This document shows positions 32,609-46,297 of a stretch of DNA of 64,000 nt, piece by piece. The position numbers and the translations under genes were made by a program. The stretch comes from Aspidapion aeneum. Lineage: Eukaryota; Arthropoda; Insecta; Coleoptera; Brentidae. The notes under the pieces are model-generated. The model did not search any database. It was not told the DNA's origin and was given only the letters and a program-made list of their open reading frames with translations. The DNA lies in the NCBI GenBank assembly GCA_963576565.1, contig OY755045.1:5076977-5140976 (forward strand). The letters run 5' to 3'. Positions within the stretch are counted from its first letter, which is position 1. The number at the start of each line of letters is the position of its first letter.

Positions 32609-32662
32609 ATGGCGTGCAACAGAGCAACCAAAAGTGGATTCGCAGCTGAAGCCCAAAGAAAA
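32609..32662 (+). CDS. Chd64: Chd64, alternative first coding exon 1b
   Basis: ATG at 32609 gives MACNRATKSGFAAEAQRK, 18 codons, ending at a consensus GTAAGT donor (32663). RATKSG(F/L)AAEAQ(R/Q)K is shared with exon 1a, differing mainly at the first residues. This version is closer to the N-terminus I recall for Drosophila Chd64. Phase 0 end, compatible with the exon at 56258. Its position 9.7 kb downstream of exon 1a means that the two must be used by alternative promoters or by exon skipping; splicing 1a into 1b is unlikely because 1b has no evident acceptor. Confidence 0.85.
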
Positions 32663-32754
32663 GTAAGTTAAAAAATTAAAATTATTGGTACCTACAGGGT
32701 GATATATTTTTTAATAAACGCAATTCTGTTGAGCTAAATCGTATTGCTTTTTAA

Positions 32755-33440
32755 GATATTTTTCATTAATGAGATAAAAAACTTACCTAAACAATTTTAT
32801 TTTCGGTAATGTTTTGCCTATAGGCACTATTCAATTGGCACCTAATATCAGTCTTGACTAGCATAGAAAATTCTATGTGGTTAATTAAATAGCACTTACT
32901 TTTCACTAAATTGCTTGATATCACACATTCCCTTTGCCAACCACGTAGGATCACTTCGTGGATTGTTCATAATAAGACAAATAAAGCATTTCGTTTTTCA
33001 CAACCGCTCAAACAGTTTTTTTATTACTTGAACTAAAATTCTGGTTAATTTTTAGGATGTTTAGGTCCGGTCTATGTGGCCCTAAAGATTTTATTTATAA
33101 TCGAAGTTCATATGCCGACGTATTTAGATTTACACAATTAATTATATAATCGACGGTGTTTATTTCCATTTTGAAAACAAACAAAAACAAACAATGGACA
33201 CGCGACCGGCAAGGCTTTTAACTACTGACCTACCCCAAGTCAAAACAAACTCATACGTCTTCACTAAGGATAGAACCGGTAACGCGTAGGAAGGGCAACA
33301 AACGTTTTCGCACGATGGTTATGGCCGACCTCAACTACAACAAACATTCCTCCCGCCCCCGCGCGAGAACAACCGCCCATACACCGCTGAAAAACGGGTA
33401 AAATTAAAATCTTCTCTAGCCATTGCTGCGCGAGCTAGAA
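32755..33440 (+). mobile_element. Partial hAT element, CAGTGGCGGC family, copy 2
   Basis: GATAAAAAACTTACCT, TAATGTTTTGCCTATAGGCA, AGGTCCGGTCTATGTGGCCC and GACCTACCCCAAGT are shared in order with 14948-16655. Relative to that copy, about 0.9 kb (including the foldback insertion) is missing after ACAATTTTATTTT. Terminal repeats are not identifiable, so this is a fragment. Confidence 0.6.
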
Positions 33441-35349
33441 AGGTAAAAATCGGTAAAAATCCAAATTTGTATTTGTCTAAAAAAAAACGCTAATAAAAAT
33501 TAATTAATTAAAAATGGGTATTTTCGGTTTTTAGCAAAAATAAACTTTCTAAAATGAAGGTTCTACCCCTCAAAGTTCACCCCATTGCACCAAAATAACT
33601 CAGATCGAGTCTAATTTATTTCTTCTATTGGCTAGAAGCCAGAATATTGAAAAAATAAAATGTTTTTTCTTAACAGAAGAAAAATGGGATAGAGAAAGTA
33701 ACTTTGTTTTTTTTTGTTATATTATAATTATTGGTATATTATTAATAATATAATACTTAAGTCTACTGCTGAGTAAGTTCATATTCTGGCCGATTACTAT
33801 TACGCAACGGTCATTAAAATGCACAGTGAACCGTTAACTTCTTAGAATAAATAAAAATAAGTTAGTAGCCCATAACTAAAAGTAACATATTAATGTGATA
33901 ATTGGATAGAATCATACACACAAAACAAGCCATGCTGGTAAGTTTTATTTTTATTTTATTTTGTTTTATTTTATTTTGATTTTGTATAAATTATAACAAT
34001 ACTTTTTTCCAAAAATAGAAAGTTCAAGTTGTGATACTTATTTTTACAAATAATTGAAGAAATAGTCCATGTTGGGTGGAGGTGATTCATAAATCAAAGA
34101 AGTTCAGTCGTTTTCCACTAATTTTATTATTACAACGACATCTTTCGAGAGCATAAGCTCTCATGTTCAGGTTGCAAGGTATCACTAGACCCACTTTCCC
34201 TATTCAAAATATAGGGGTAAAGTATACCCCTTGAAGGGGGTTCGTGCTACAAGAATTACAAGATAGTCAAAAAGTGTCCCCCTCGCAAACAAAATCGACG
34301 TGTCCGAGCGTTTCTCCAAATTCGCACTGTAACTACCCAAAAAGGGCTCTGGTTTGATGTTCGTGAAACACCCTGTATATTTACGTAGTATATTTTACTC
34401 TATGATATTAGATACTGACATTTTTGTTAAGGTTGCTTCTATTAATTAGTATTTCTCTGTCTGAGCAGCCGTCCGATGGCCAGCATAGCTTTTTCCTACA
34501 GATAATACAGAGATCAGTGCAAATTCCCACATAGCGCAAAAATCATATCAACGTTAAATTAACGTGAACAAAAATAACAAAGTTTTTTTACTTGAAAACA
34601 ACCTCATATCATATAATATTTATTTTTTTAAATCTACATGCTTAAACAAGGAGAAATCAAGTTATAGAAATGTACTTTTTGTTGAAGTTTCTGGTGCTGT
34701 GTATATATAACGTATTTTTTACCCTCGTTATTTTCATGTACCAAATTAACACTTGAAAAGTCCTCCACAACATGTTCTAAAACGCCACTAGATTAAGACT
34801 TCTAAAACCTACTAACTTTCTGCGTCTTTTTTGGTCACGTTTTTTTAATAACATTTTTTTAACTTAAAAGAGATGCGAAAGGAAGTTATAAAAGTTTACT
34901 AGTTTAAGACTACAACACTTCAAGACAATTTTAAAGATGGCGCTCAAGGCAAGACAAAATATCTATATATCTATCTATATACATTATGTTTTTTTAAAAG
35001 CTGAACAAGATTTTTTTAACACTTTCACAGAATATTAATGTGTCTTTATGAGGTTAATACAGATGCGTCGTGATCGTGAAGGATCAGGGATCAGTTCCTT
35101 AACAGGTTTTTGGAGTTTAGAGGCCAAAGCACTGCCTGATAGATTTCGTGAAAGTGAAAAATGCCGACAATAGATGGCGCTGCTGCTAGTAAAATCTCAA
35201 AAATATTCGGTAGAAAAGCCATGCAAGTCACGTTTTAAAATTCGCGTAGAAAAGGCGTGAATCTAATGTGATTTTAACATTGATAAAAATCACTTGAAAC
35301 TAACGTAAAAACACTGCTGTTTTAATTTGATAATGGCGTTATTATACAA
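33441..35349. other. Chd64 intron with repeat fragments
   Basis: A Penelope-like terminal fragment is suspected at 34105-34170 (ACGACATCTTTCGAGAGCAT with short inverted GAGAGC/GCTCTC). Then 34175-34380 is an inverted relative of the 28675-30147 element. The remainder is AT-rich; no exon seen. Confidence 0.4.
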
Positions 35350-36551
35350 CCCAACAAACAATTAAAGTTGTAACGACGAAACCCCAACTAGAAAGAATTT
35401 CTTAAAAGTAACCGCAACGTACTCCCGCTACGTTTCAGTATACCATACAGCGACGTTATAATTCCCTAAGTGGGGAACCAATTTCTGGTTATAACTACTT
35501 GGCCAAGTGTTTAAAGTCACTGTAGTAACAACTACACTACTACGTCGTAGCCAGGTATCTACTACGTCGTAGAGGCTGTTTTTTTTCCGTAATGGCATAA
35601 AAGTTGCGATGTAGTTGCAAATAATATAATCGTTTCTTTTTGGTAGAATTGTTACACAATATGGTGGACACAACAATAAACACTTACTCGCTTAGTTTTT
35701 TTGTTTGGTTATGGTTATAATATGAACTATGTTATCCAAAAGTGTGAGAATTTACGAGCAGAGGATCAAAATTCGAGTGCGACGCAAAGTTTTTTGTATA
35801 ACATGCATTATATATATTGCAAAAAACCGGTGCGCCCGTAAAATTGAGCCGTTTTCTGGTAGCTGATGGAATTTTTGTGTTGTGATTTTGGAGGTTATGT
35901 TTTCATAATCGACAGTTAACTCCAACAAATGGTGCTTAAGAAGAGCATTTTTGGTAAGCTTCAACTAATTTGTTTATAAAATAGTATGGCTCTTTAATAT
36001 GAGCTCATAAAACGACAACAAAAATATTAAATTTTCTGTCTTACATAAAAACATGGCGTCCCAAACTATATTCCCTGATAGTCGAAAAGGTTACTTGAAA
36101 GTAGTTGCGGCTTTAAAGTTGATCCAAAAAGTTATTTTGTCTACATTGTTACATCAGATGTTACTATCATGACACAAACTTTTGTGGTAAAAATTAAAGT
36201 TATAATGTAGTTGTCGGATACACTTGTTTGGGACTCCAACGAAGCTTAACTTTCTAGTGGTATTTAAGTAGGATATAAAAGTCAGGGCGACTACGAAATA
36301 ACGACTAAAAAGAAAGTAAAACTTTAGCAACGTCCTATTGTGGTAGAGAAGACTATCAGAATCGACTATCAAGAAACAATCCTATGAAGTAGTTTAGAGG
36401 GTCGTTTTTACGAAACATCTACTATTTCCTGATACTAAATAGTAGTTAGAACTAAAAAGTAACAAATTTTGGTTGAGATCACCACATTTCTACTATAAGA
36501 AAGTAGCAAAGCCTTTAGAACATGTAGCCGCTACTATAAATGTTAGTTGGG
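35350..36551 (-). mobile_element. 1.2-kb DNA element with CCCAAC termini, copy A
   Basis: Nearly identical along about 1.2 kb to 60024-61223 in the opposite orientation. Ends CCCAACAAAC and GTTAGTTGGG are short inverted repeats. The interior is rich in short ACTAC/GTAGT words and contains a CTACGTCGTAG palindrome twice (35551-35580). No transposase recognised. Open frames of 70-82 codons shared by both copies have no known domain and probably reflect copy similarity only. Confidence 0.6.
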
Positions 36552-36993
36552 AACGCAGTTTTTAGCAACGTTATTTTTTATAATGTTAATGAATGACCTA
36601 TTAAGCTTGTTTTCATATATGAAATAAACGTTTTTTTCTAAAAGCTTTTAAAATCAACGTTTTTTTTTCTCACGCCTTTTTTACGTGTTAAACACGTGAT
36701 TGTGCTATGTGGGTTGTCTCCCTTTAAAAATAATTAATTTACTAAACTAAAAAAAGTTGAACTGGAAAACGGAAATAATAAACATATATTTGCATTTCGC
36801 CAATTCAAATCGATTAGATTGTGTAATGCTTAGGTACTGGTACTCAGCTTTCCGTACTACGTTCTCTAGTTATGGTTAAATTTTATGTTTTCATCGTAAG
36901 TCACGATTTTACCATTTCCTCCTAGAGGTACCCATACAAATTCTACTTATTTGGCTTTTATATTATCGGCTCGCCCACACGTATTTTCGAATA

Positions 36994-38457
36994 GGGGAAT
37001 CCGGGGCATAAATTAGATGGATCCTAAGTGCCTGATTACTATTCTTTACAGTGCTGTACCTTGTCATGACGGCCAGTTTTACACCTTTTAGTTCAGTCAT
37101 TATAAAATTTTAGCTTGCAAAAGGTGGTGTAGTCGCGATTTTGACATTATGGTGTTGACATTGGAGTTCTTTTTTAAAAATTACTTGGTTACTATACGTT
37201 TTGGATAAAAAAGTAGTTTTAAACAAAAGTTAAAGACAATAAAATTTCCTACAAAAACGTACAAGTCTGTTTTTTGTCAGGCGAATGGTTTTCGAGTTAT
37301 GACGCTAAAGATTTCGCTGCTATTTTGGATTTTGAACAATTTTTTTTTTAGTTGGCTTTAACTTAGAAACTGCTTTTTTCTAAGATAATCTGTAATAAAA
37401 TAAAATAAAGACCGGCTAATAGCTTAAAAAATGACACATCACTGAGTTTTCTGGGTAGTACCCTTGCTGATATACGAACCCTGAAGTGTTAGCAGTACAC
37501 CCGTTTGTTATGTATTTCCATAGTATATGCAAGATAAACCGAAATCATTCAGTTTTTATGTCATTTTCTCAAACGGTAAGCATTTTACAGAAAGTATGTA
37601 AGCAACTTTATTGTAGAAAATTAAATTATCTTTTAAACGATGTATCACCTAAGTGGGCGAAGTCCACGGTTGCCATCCATAAATTGGTGTTATTTTTTAG
37701 GATCACGTGAAAAAAATTTTTTTTTTAGGTTTTATACAGTTTTCAATAAAACTAAGCATTTTAGGGAGAAACGTTAAAAAGCCTTTTTTGAAGAAAATAA
37801 AATGTTCCTTTAAACGGCGTATCACAAAGCTGTGTTAAGTCTATTATTGACACTCCAGAGGCGTCTGCATATTGAGGTTATTTTTTTCTAATTATTTTTT
37901 AAAAATTTTTAACTTATTTTATTTCATTTTCTTAAAAACTAAGCTTTCTGAAAAATCTTTTTGTACTTTATTTTGTTGAAATTAAAATTATCTTTAAAAC
38001 GATATGTATCTAATAAGTTTTCGTTAACAGGGAACACTCAAAACTAATGGTACTCCTCATTATGCTCCGCTGCAGGGGCCAAATGGGCAAAATACACTTT
38101 TTTAAGTACAGTCGAATCTTTCTAACTCGAACCTCTATAACTCGAACCTCTCTATAACTCGAACCTCTGTGTGGTGCAGTGGTCCCTGCACTTTTTATAT
38201 GTATTTTAACCTGTTTAACTCGAATTTCTATAACTCGAACTCTGCATAACTCGAACTGTTTTGGTTGTCCCTTTAAGTTCGAGTTATAGAGGTTCGACTG
38301 TATATATATGTTGAAAAAGAACAACACACATTTGAGGTTTTTCTTTTATTTTACATAATACATAACATTTTAATAAACAAATTGCAATTAATTCTTAAAT
38401 TTATACAGTAATACATTACATTCGTCCTTAACATGCCCGTTATGCCCCGGGTTCCCC
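36994..38457. mobile_element. TA-flanked element with GGGGAA(T/C)CCGGGGCATAA termini
   Basis: GGGGAATCCGGGGCATAA at 36994 and TTATGCCCCGGGTTCCCC ending at 38457 are inverted with one mismatch. TA lies on both sides. About 1.46 kb, no recognisable transposase. A fragment sharing CATTATA(A/G)AATTTTA and TTGCAAAAGGTGGT is at 39787-39860. Contains the MITE at 38109-38300. Confidence 0.55.
38109..38300. mobile_element. pogo-like MITE, CAGTCGAA(T/C)CT termini
   Basis: CAGTCGAATCTTTCTAACTC at the left and GAGTTATAGAGGTTCGACTG at the right are near-inverse, flanked by TA. The body repeats TATAACTCGAACCTCT several times. 192 bp, non-coding, nested in the element at 36994. Confidence 0.75.
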
Positions 38458-40353
38458 TAGTTGAAATTATAGCAGGCTGGTAACATGTTTAACGCCCTTT
38501 AGGAAGGCAGAAAAAAAAAACATTTGAATTCTATGGGTGTTCATTCTATTCCACCATTCTATGGGTGTTCACTTTTGATAAATCACGACCATTCACACCA
38601 TGGTCCATACTTCTTTATGTAAAGTTCATGTTCATTTTTTAAACTTTTATTTAAGTATCATTAATAAGAAATAAAAAAAATTGGGACAATTTAGTATTTT
38701 TCTTTATGTTGCTGGGCAATACATCTTTATGTACCTAGATATAATAATGTCAAATTTTTTTGAAGAAAGCTAATTTTACTAAAAACTATATACCTTCAAA
38801 AATCAAAAAACATCTTTTTTATTAATTTTTGAAGTAGATTAAAAAAAAAACTTTCCTCAAAATTTATAATAATATTATATCAAATGTAAAAAAGTCCCTT
38901 GTTTGTATTTTTTATATCTGTTTTATATCTTAAGATCAAAAGTCAAAATGTAGGTAAGTATTTTTAAATTATGAAAACTCCCTCGTTTTTACTTTTTCTC
39001 TGTTTTGTTAATTTTTGGAATAAAAAGTGGCAATTAATTCAACAAAGATATGAAATAAACAATACTATACGCCTATCAAAAGTGGTCCAGACCTTTATGG
39101 CATGGAAACTGGGAAATATAGGTCATTGGCAAAATCGATAAACGACAGGGTGAGTGAAACTCTGAGTGAAACTTTTGCAACCTGTAAAAAAACCCATCGA
39201 AATCGAGATCCTTAAGAAAATGATTTTTACGATGTATTTTACGACGATGAATCCGAAACCGGGGTCAAGAAAGTCCCTAGACACCTAGAATTTTCGCTAT
39301 GGCAACATTGTCCCCAAAATTGCATGTTTGGTTTCGTTAGTCCAAAGTTCGAAAGATCACTGCTACCGCGCACTCTGTCAGGAATCACTTTCAAGAATTT
39401 TCGCAGTGGAAAAAGTTGGTCGTCTCGATAAAAGAAAGCGATGCAAATTCAACCGGTTACTTGTCACTTAAAAAATAGACCGATGTACTGTGGACTATTC
39501 ATTTACCTCGTTCATTATTATTATTATTTCCAGACTCTATACCTTATCAATAATGCGATCAACAGCATATATATCCTACATGTGGCATAATGATAATAAT
39601 ACTTTTGTTTAAACAACCATTATGTCATTGACGAATAATTTAGTTTCGGTTTATTTGCAACTTAACAAGACTATTAATATTATATCCAGTAAAGACCACA
39701 CAAATAAATATTAACATACCATATAGGAAAAACTATACCTACTGACCATGAGAAATCTTCCTTAGAAATGTAAGAAGTACTCCAGTCATTATAGAATTTT
39801 AAGTTGCAAAAGGTGGTATAGTTGCGATTTTGACATATCTTGTTGACATTGGAGTCCTAAAAACATATTTGAGATATCGACCTTGTGCACGCTAAAAAAA
39901 AATTGTCTTAGATCAAAGCAATTTGCTTTGAAGTAAAATAATTTGTGCTTTCCTATTCACCAAGAGAATATTTTCCTGATATAGCACAAAACATATCTTG
40001 CTTCTTTATTTTAATGTGAAACAGAAATTGTTTTATTATAAATTGGAACTGAATTAATCTAAAGCACCGTTTTCTCTGGAAGACAATTTGCTTTGTTACA
40101 AAATGGAATATACTGAAACAAAACAATTAAAGAAGAAAAATAAAGTCTCATTTCAAGACTAAACACTGCGTTAAAATAAAAAGAAATATTTTAATCCAAA
40201 ACAAATTGTTGATTAGAAAAGAGTTATTTAAACAACAAGGTTTGAAAACGACTCTTTGCACACGATCGAGACAGTTTGGTAAGCCGAGCCGAAGGCGAGG
40301 TCTACAAGTCGAGGGAGTGTGCAAAGAGGTTTTCAAACGAGTTTTTTACAATA
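38458..40353. other. Chd64 intron, AT-rich, no gene
   Basis: A fragment of the 36994 element is at 39787-39860. An inverted pair TTTGAAAACGACTCTTTGCACAC / GTGTGCAAAGAGGTTTTCAAA is at about 40241-40263 and 40316-40337. Otherwise nothing recognised. Confidence 0.4.
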
Positions 40354-41690
<1,337 letters not shown>

Positions 41691-43126
41691 TTATACGACT
41701 GCTAATAAAGAAAGAAAAATTAAATTTTAATTTAACTTGTTTTTATTTCCGACATTTTTACAACAAAACTTTAAAAATTCAACAATTTTTTGACGTATCT
41801 AATCAACAAAACATACGAGCAGTGACGGTTGCTACGGAACTAAGCCAACTTATATTGATAGGTGACAACAACAAAAATCACAATGACGGGAGACCCGTAT
41901 GCAGAAATGACATAGGCGTGCGCAAAAATGACATAAGCGTGTGCAAAACGTTTTGCACACAGCATTTTCAGATTGTGTTCTCCGTGCGCAAAACCCCCTT
42001 TTACAAGACAGTCGTATAAAAAACAATTTTATTCAAGAAAAGAACGTGTTTTTATTGTAGACAGAATTTTTTACCGTGTGCGGCTCAATTCTTCTTTAAG
42101 TCTGCTATATTTTACGGCACACTGCGCACGCGTTTATGTCAATATGCTGCTAGCAGTATTGCTGCTAGACCTATTATACCTCCAATAAGTGTCTATTATT
42201 CATAAAAATCGAAAGTTAATTAAGTTGTCTTTGAGTTGCCTTAAAATAAATCAAACGACACATGGTCGTTTATTCCTTAAAAGCGAAATTATTACTTATA
42301 CGTATAGTCAAGTCCGTATCTAGGGGGGGATCAAGAGGCATCAATCCCACTTCCCCAAAAATACTTGATAAAATGCGTCAAAAGAGATTTCTCAGCAAAA
42401 CAAGTTAGAAAAAAATTGCATATATTTTTATTGACATTTTTTAATCCCCCCCGAATATTTTTTTCTGTGTACGCCCCTGCGTATAGTGAATCAACTTGTT
42501 TGGTGTCGGTAAGTGTAATGTAAATTGACATTACTCAATGCTGTTTTTTTCTTCGCGAATACTTATAAGATTGCGTACTTGTCCCACTTTGCCTTTTTAG
42601 GAATGTAGTCATTGACACTGACCAGACGTAGAAGATTAATGGTTATAAATCAGCTAATCCATGACATTTAAAAAAATATACAATTAAAAAAAAAACATAT
42701 TTTGTTTTTTGTAAAAATTACGTCATGTGATACATCATTTTAAAGGTATTTTACAAACTTTTCACGCAAGTCATATCTCGCTACCCCGGATAAGATCTCT
42801 GAATTTATTTTAGTAAATTTTTGATCTGAAATGCCAATTTTTTATTTTTAAAAGTTAAATTGAAAAAAAAAATACCAATCAGAGAATTTTTAATTTTGAG
42901 TTTCTTTATCCTCTTGATTGGTAAAACAAATGTACTAAAAATCATTAAAATCGGAAAGATGGCCTGCCAACTTTTTTTTTCGCTGATTTCATATGAACCA
43001 TTAGGGAAAATTCCAGACTAGGGACTTTTTTGACCCCGAAAAATAAGCGTCGAAAAATACATTGATATATGAAGATTTTATTATAATTAATATTTAATTT
43101 TTCTCAATTACACATTCAGCATTCAG
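41691..43126. other. Chd64 intron, no gene recognised
   Basis: TTTTTTATACGACTG (41689-41703) and CAGTCGTATAAAAAA (42009-42023) are inverted and may bound a MITE of about 335 bp with GTGCGCAAAA(A)TGACATA repeats. Another possible degenerate element with TCTAGGGGGGGAT / CCCCCCGAATA lies at 42318-42460. The rest is AT-rich. Confidence 0.4.
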
Positions 43127-44309
43127 CATTGGCGTAGCTAGGGGGGGCCAGGAGGGGCCTGGTCCCCCTGAAGTCCCTCAGGCCCCCCCTAAGATATTTT
43201 AGGCCTCCCCTACCGAATACTAGTAAAAGAACATGACGCTGAAAATACATACTTTTCTATTATTATTCGGGAAATATCAAATAAAATAGGTGCATTAAAA
43301 TTTAAAATCATTCAGATAATGTTTACATTTCAGGAAAAAGCCCTTGTCTTGCGGAATTAGGCTTTTTCTCTTTAAATTATCGGTAACTTTTCTGCACTTA
43401 TGCAATTTCCCGAAAATATTTTTTAAATTTAAACATAATTATGCATATTGAATATTTCATACATATTGGCGACATCTTGTAAAATAAGTGTAAGTTAAAT
43501 TTCGCATTTAATAAAGACAGCGACCTTTGCCCCTCTGTTTCCGAAATCGGTTGTGGATGTCGTAAGGTTATAAAAGACCTTTTTAAACTGTTTTTCTAAA
43601 ATAAATATAATAATCTTTTTAGTTTTTTTGAGGTTAGCGTTTAGTGTCTTATGAAAATTTTCCGATTTTGGTGACAATTCCATAACCATTTTCATATTAA
43701 GTTTTCCCACGTCGTTAAATGGAATAAATTCGTCGAGCAATACCGGGAAATTTTTAATATTAATACTTCTACTCTAAGAGCAGAAATGACCGTTTTAAAG
43801 AATTGTATTTTTCGGTTAAATCAAACTGTTGGTCATGATTCTATCAAACAACATATAGCAGAAACAGCAAACCTCTACCAACTTTTTAAAGTTGCGAGTA
43901 TTCTTCCAATTTCAAGTGCAACTTGCGAGAGGTCTTTCTCTGCCATGAGGAGAGTTTTTAATTGGCTTAGAACAACTATGACTCAAGAGAGACACTCAGG
44001 TTTGTCATTGTTATTCATAGAAAAAGATGTTGAGGTCGACTTAGACAGTGTGGTATACGTTTTCAGTCAGCGACGTAGAAAACTTTCTTTGTAGAATTGC
44101 TGAATTACATACTTCCTGTGTAAACATATAAATAAGTTGGTAAATGTATTATTAAATTTGTTATATTAAAATATTAGAACATTTAATGCGCGTATTTTTT
44201 TTTATTCATTGCACACTTTGCACGACTCATTAAAACCTATGTTTGCTTTTTGTTCAAGATAGACCGGGGCCACGCCCCCCCCTGAAAAGCAAGGCTAGCT
44301 ACGCCAATG
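43127..44309 (+). mobile_element. hAT deletion derivative, CATTGGCGTAGCTAG family, copy 2
   Basis: Same ends and interior as 26952-28152. Flanked by CATTCAG on both sides (7 bp, or 8 with a one-base loss). Differs from copy 1 by small indels. Confidence 0.85.
43681..44094 (+). pseudogene. hAT transposase C-terminal dimerisation domain, copy 2
   Basis: Same content as the fragment at 27514-27936: KWNKFVEQY upstream of the ATG at 43786, then LPISSATCERSFSAMRR and RHSGLSLLFIEKD, ending RRRKLSL-stop. An in-frame 6-bp deletion after the HIAE motif and a few substitutions (VEDAF to VYVF) distinguish it. The frame stays open as in copy 1. Catalytic part absent. Confidence 0.75.
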
Positions 44310-45354
44310 CATTCAGCAAACTATTTTCTTTAATTTTCATGAAAACCCTTTCTCCAAGCTACTTTCTATCTTATTTTGCCCCATTTCTATGACACCCTGT
44401 ATAAAAAAAATGTTTTTACCATGTGTAACCTACTTAAAAGATTCCGTTAAAGAATAACCGATGAACTCATATAAAATTACAAATAAATTTGTTTATTCAA
44501 ACATATTATTTATTTATTGTCTGATATCGAAACCATTTTTATCTCTCTTTACATTTCAAATGATTGACAAACATCGGGTGGGGGGGTGTGGTGTGGCCCA
44601 GTAAGTTTTTTGTGATATAAATATACATTTCATTTAATAATTTTTGAAAAAACTTGTTTCTCGAACTTTATTTTTTAAACGGAAATTTAGTACCCATGAA
44701 TTTAAAATATAATTTAACTTATTCACGTTTGTTAATATTATTTGGCTTAAAAATTCCGCTGATTGACGCTCACGTGTCTAATGGCGGGTAAAAACGCAAT
44801 CAGCGTTGATCTGGCCTTGATTGATAAGTATAGCAGTTTATTTTAGTCTGCTCTTGTTCTGGTTTATCTCGTATCTCGGTAGATGGCGCTTCTTACGAGA
44901 GTTTTCTCACTATTTACATAGGAATAGAGACAAAACCGTCTAATTAACTTCGCAATAATGTCACATTAACCAAACAGTGTTCTGAGAAGTCCCATAAGGA
45001 CGAAACAGTTAACTGTCAACACTTATTAGGTGTTCATTAGATCTTGGACCCCCGTGAGGTTAAGCTTTCAAGCTACCCACGGAAAAATATGAGAGAAACA
45101 AAAACTCCTTTTTACCCGATTAGCCACGAAACTTGTTTGATTTTTTTATTTTTTAACTGACAAGTTTGACAAGTTTGATTTATTTCATTAAAAAACAGAA
45201 GTTTTACAATATCGTCAAAAATTGGTACAATTTTTCTAAATCCCTATAATAGACAGTTAATCTTAATGTAGGTTGTTTCATTTAAAATGTTAACGAACAA
45301 AATATAAATTATTAAAAACACTATTGTTAAAGCTAAAATACACTCTGGCTCACA
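44310..45354. other. Chd64 intron, no gene recognised
   Basis: A solitary MITE end GACACCCTGTATAAA lies at 44390. A G-rich run is at 44577-44590. Otherwise AT-rich with nothing I can assign. Confidence 0.35.
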
Positions 45355-46240
45355 ACACATTCAAAAATTAAAACAAATTAAAACAAATCCAGATCTGATA
45401 CCTGATAATTGTTTAATTAGAAATTGTTTTAGTTTAAATTTAAATGCATTAAATGGTAGATCTCTTGTACTTTGAGGGAGTTTATTATATAAGACAGGCA
45501 CATAATGTAATGTTGCGTTCCTAGAGGTCCCGAGCCGAAGAAACTGCACTCGAACATCAGTTCTGTGTCTCGTATTATGTTGATGTATGTCTTCAACCCT
45601 TGTGTAACTTTGCGAGTTTTTATGAATAAAGAAGACATTCTAAGATATACTGCGATGGAATAGTCAATATACCCAGATTTTGAAAAAAAGGTTTGACATT
45701 TTCTCGATATTTAATGCCTGCCAAGATTCTGACTGCTCTGCGCTGCAAACCAAAGATGCGTGAGGTATGTGCTGAGTGACCCCAGGCCAGGAGTGCATAC
45801 ACAGCGATAGAGTGGAACAACCCGTAGTATGCCAACTTAAGTGTGTCCTCTTCTACTATTTTTGAGATATTACGGAGAACATAAATGGATGAACATAGCC
45901 TCTTTGAGGTTACTTTCACATGTTGTTCAAAAGTTAATTTTAGGTCAAGGGTCACTCCCAAAAGCTTGACACTCTCCGGGTTGTCTGGAATTTCTATTTT
46001 TTTAAGAGTAAAGACCATTTTTTGTGTTTTACTTACGTTGACATTAAGTTTGTTTGCTCTAAACCAGTCATTGGCAGTTTCAATGTGTCTTGACATTTCA
46101 CTATTTACAACTTCTAAATTTTCAGTTTTTATTGAAAAACCATTATCATCTGCATAAACAACAACCTGGCACTCGGCTAACGCAGCAGAAAAATCATTTA
46201 TGTACACCAAAAACAGCAGAGGCCCCAGTATTCTGTCAAG
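45355..46240 (-). mobile_element. LINE D 3' half (Jockey-like), reverse transcriptase fragment
   Basis: On minus the frame reads ILGPLLFLVYINDF, VVYADD, WFRANKLNVNVSKT, KLLGVTLD, YGLFHSIAVYALLAWG and LQRRAVRILAG, which is the palm (YADD) through the C-terminal domain of a Jockey/CR1-type LINE. It continues with a frameshift near 45630 into RHRTDVRVQFLRLGTSRNA and YNKLPQSTRDLPFNAFKFKL. The 5' part is missing upstream of ILGPLL. YADD is preserved but truncation makes the copy inactive. Antisense within Chd64 intron 1. Confidence 0.8.
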
Positions 46241-46297
46241 GGTAAAAATTTTGCTTTTAGTATCAAAAATAATGCTTATGTGAATAATTGAGGCCAT

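Noticed and set aside
22869..32662. Exon 1b as a separate retrocopy or pseudogene of Chd64
   Set aside because: It has a consensus donor exactly at the exon end, no downstream exon sequence attached and no poly(A) or target duplication, so an alternative first exon is simpler.
35428..36372. Frames of 70-82 codons nearly identical at 35428-36372 and 60203-61145, considered as a transposase or paralogous gene pair
   Set aside because: Separate short frames with no domain; similarity is explained by the 1.2-kb repeat.
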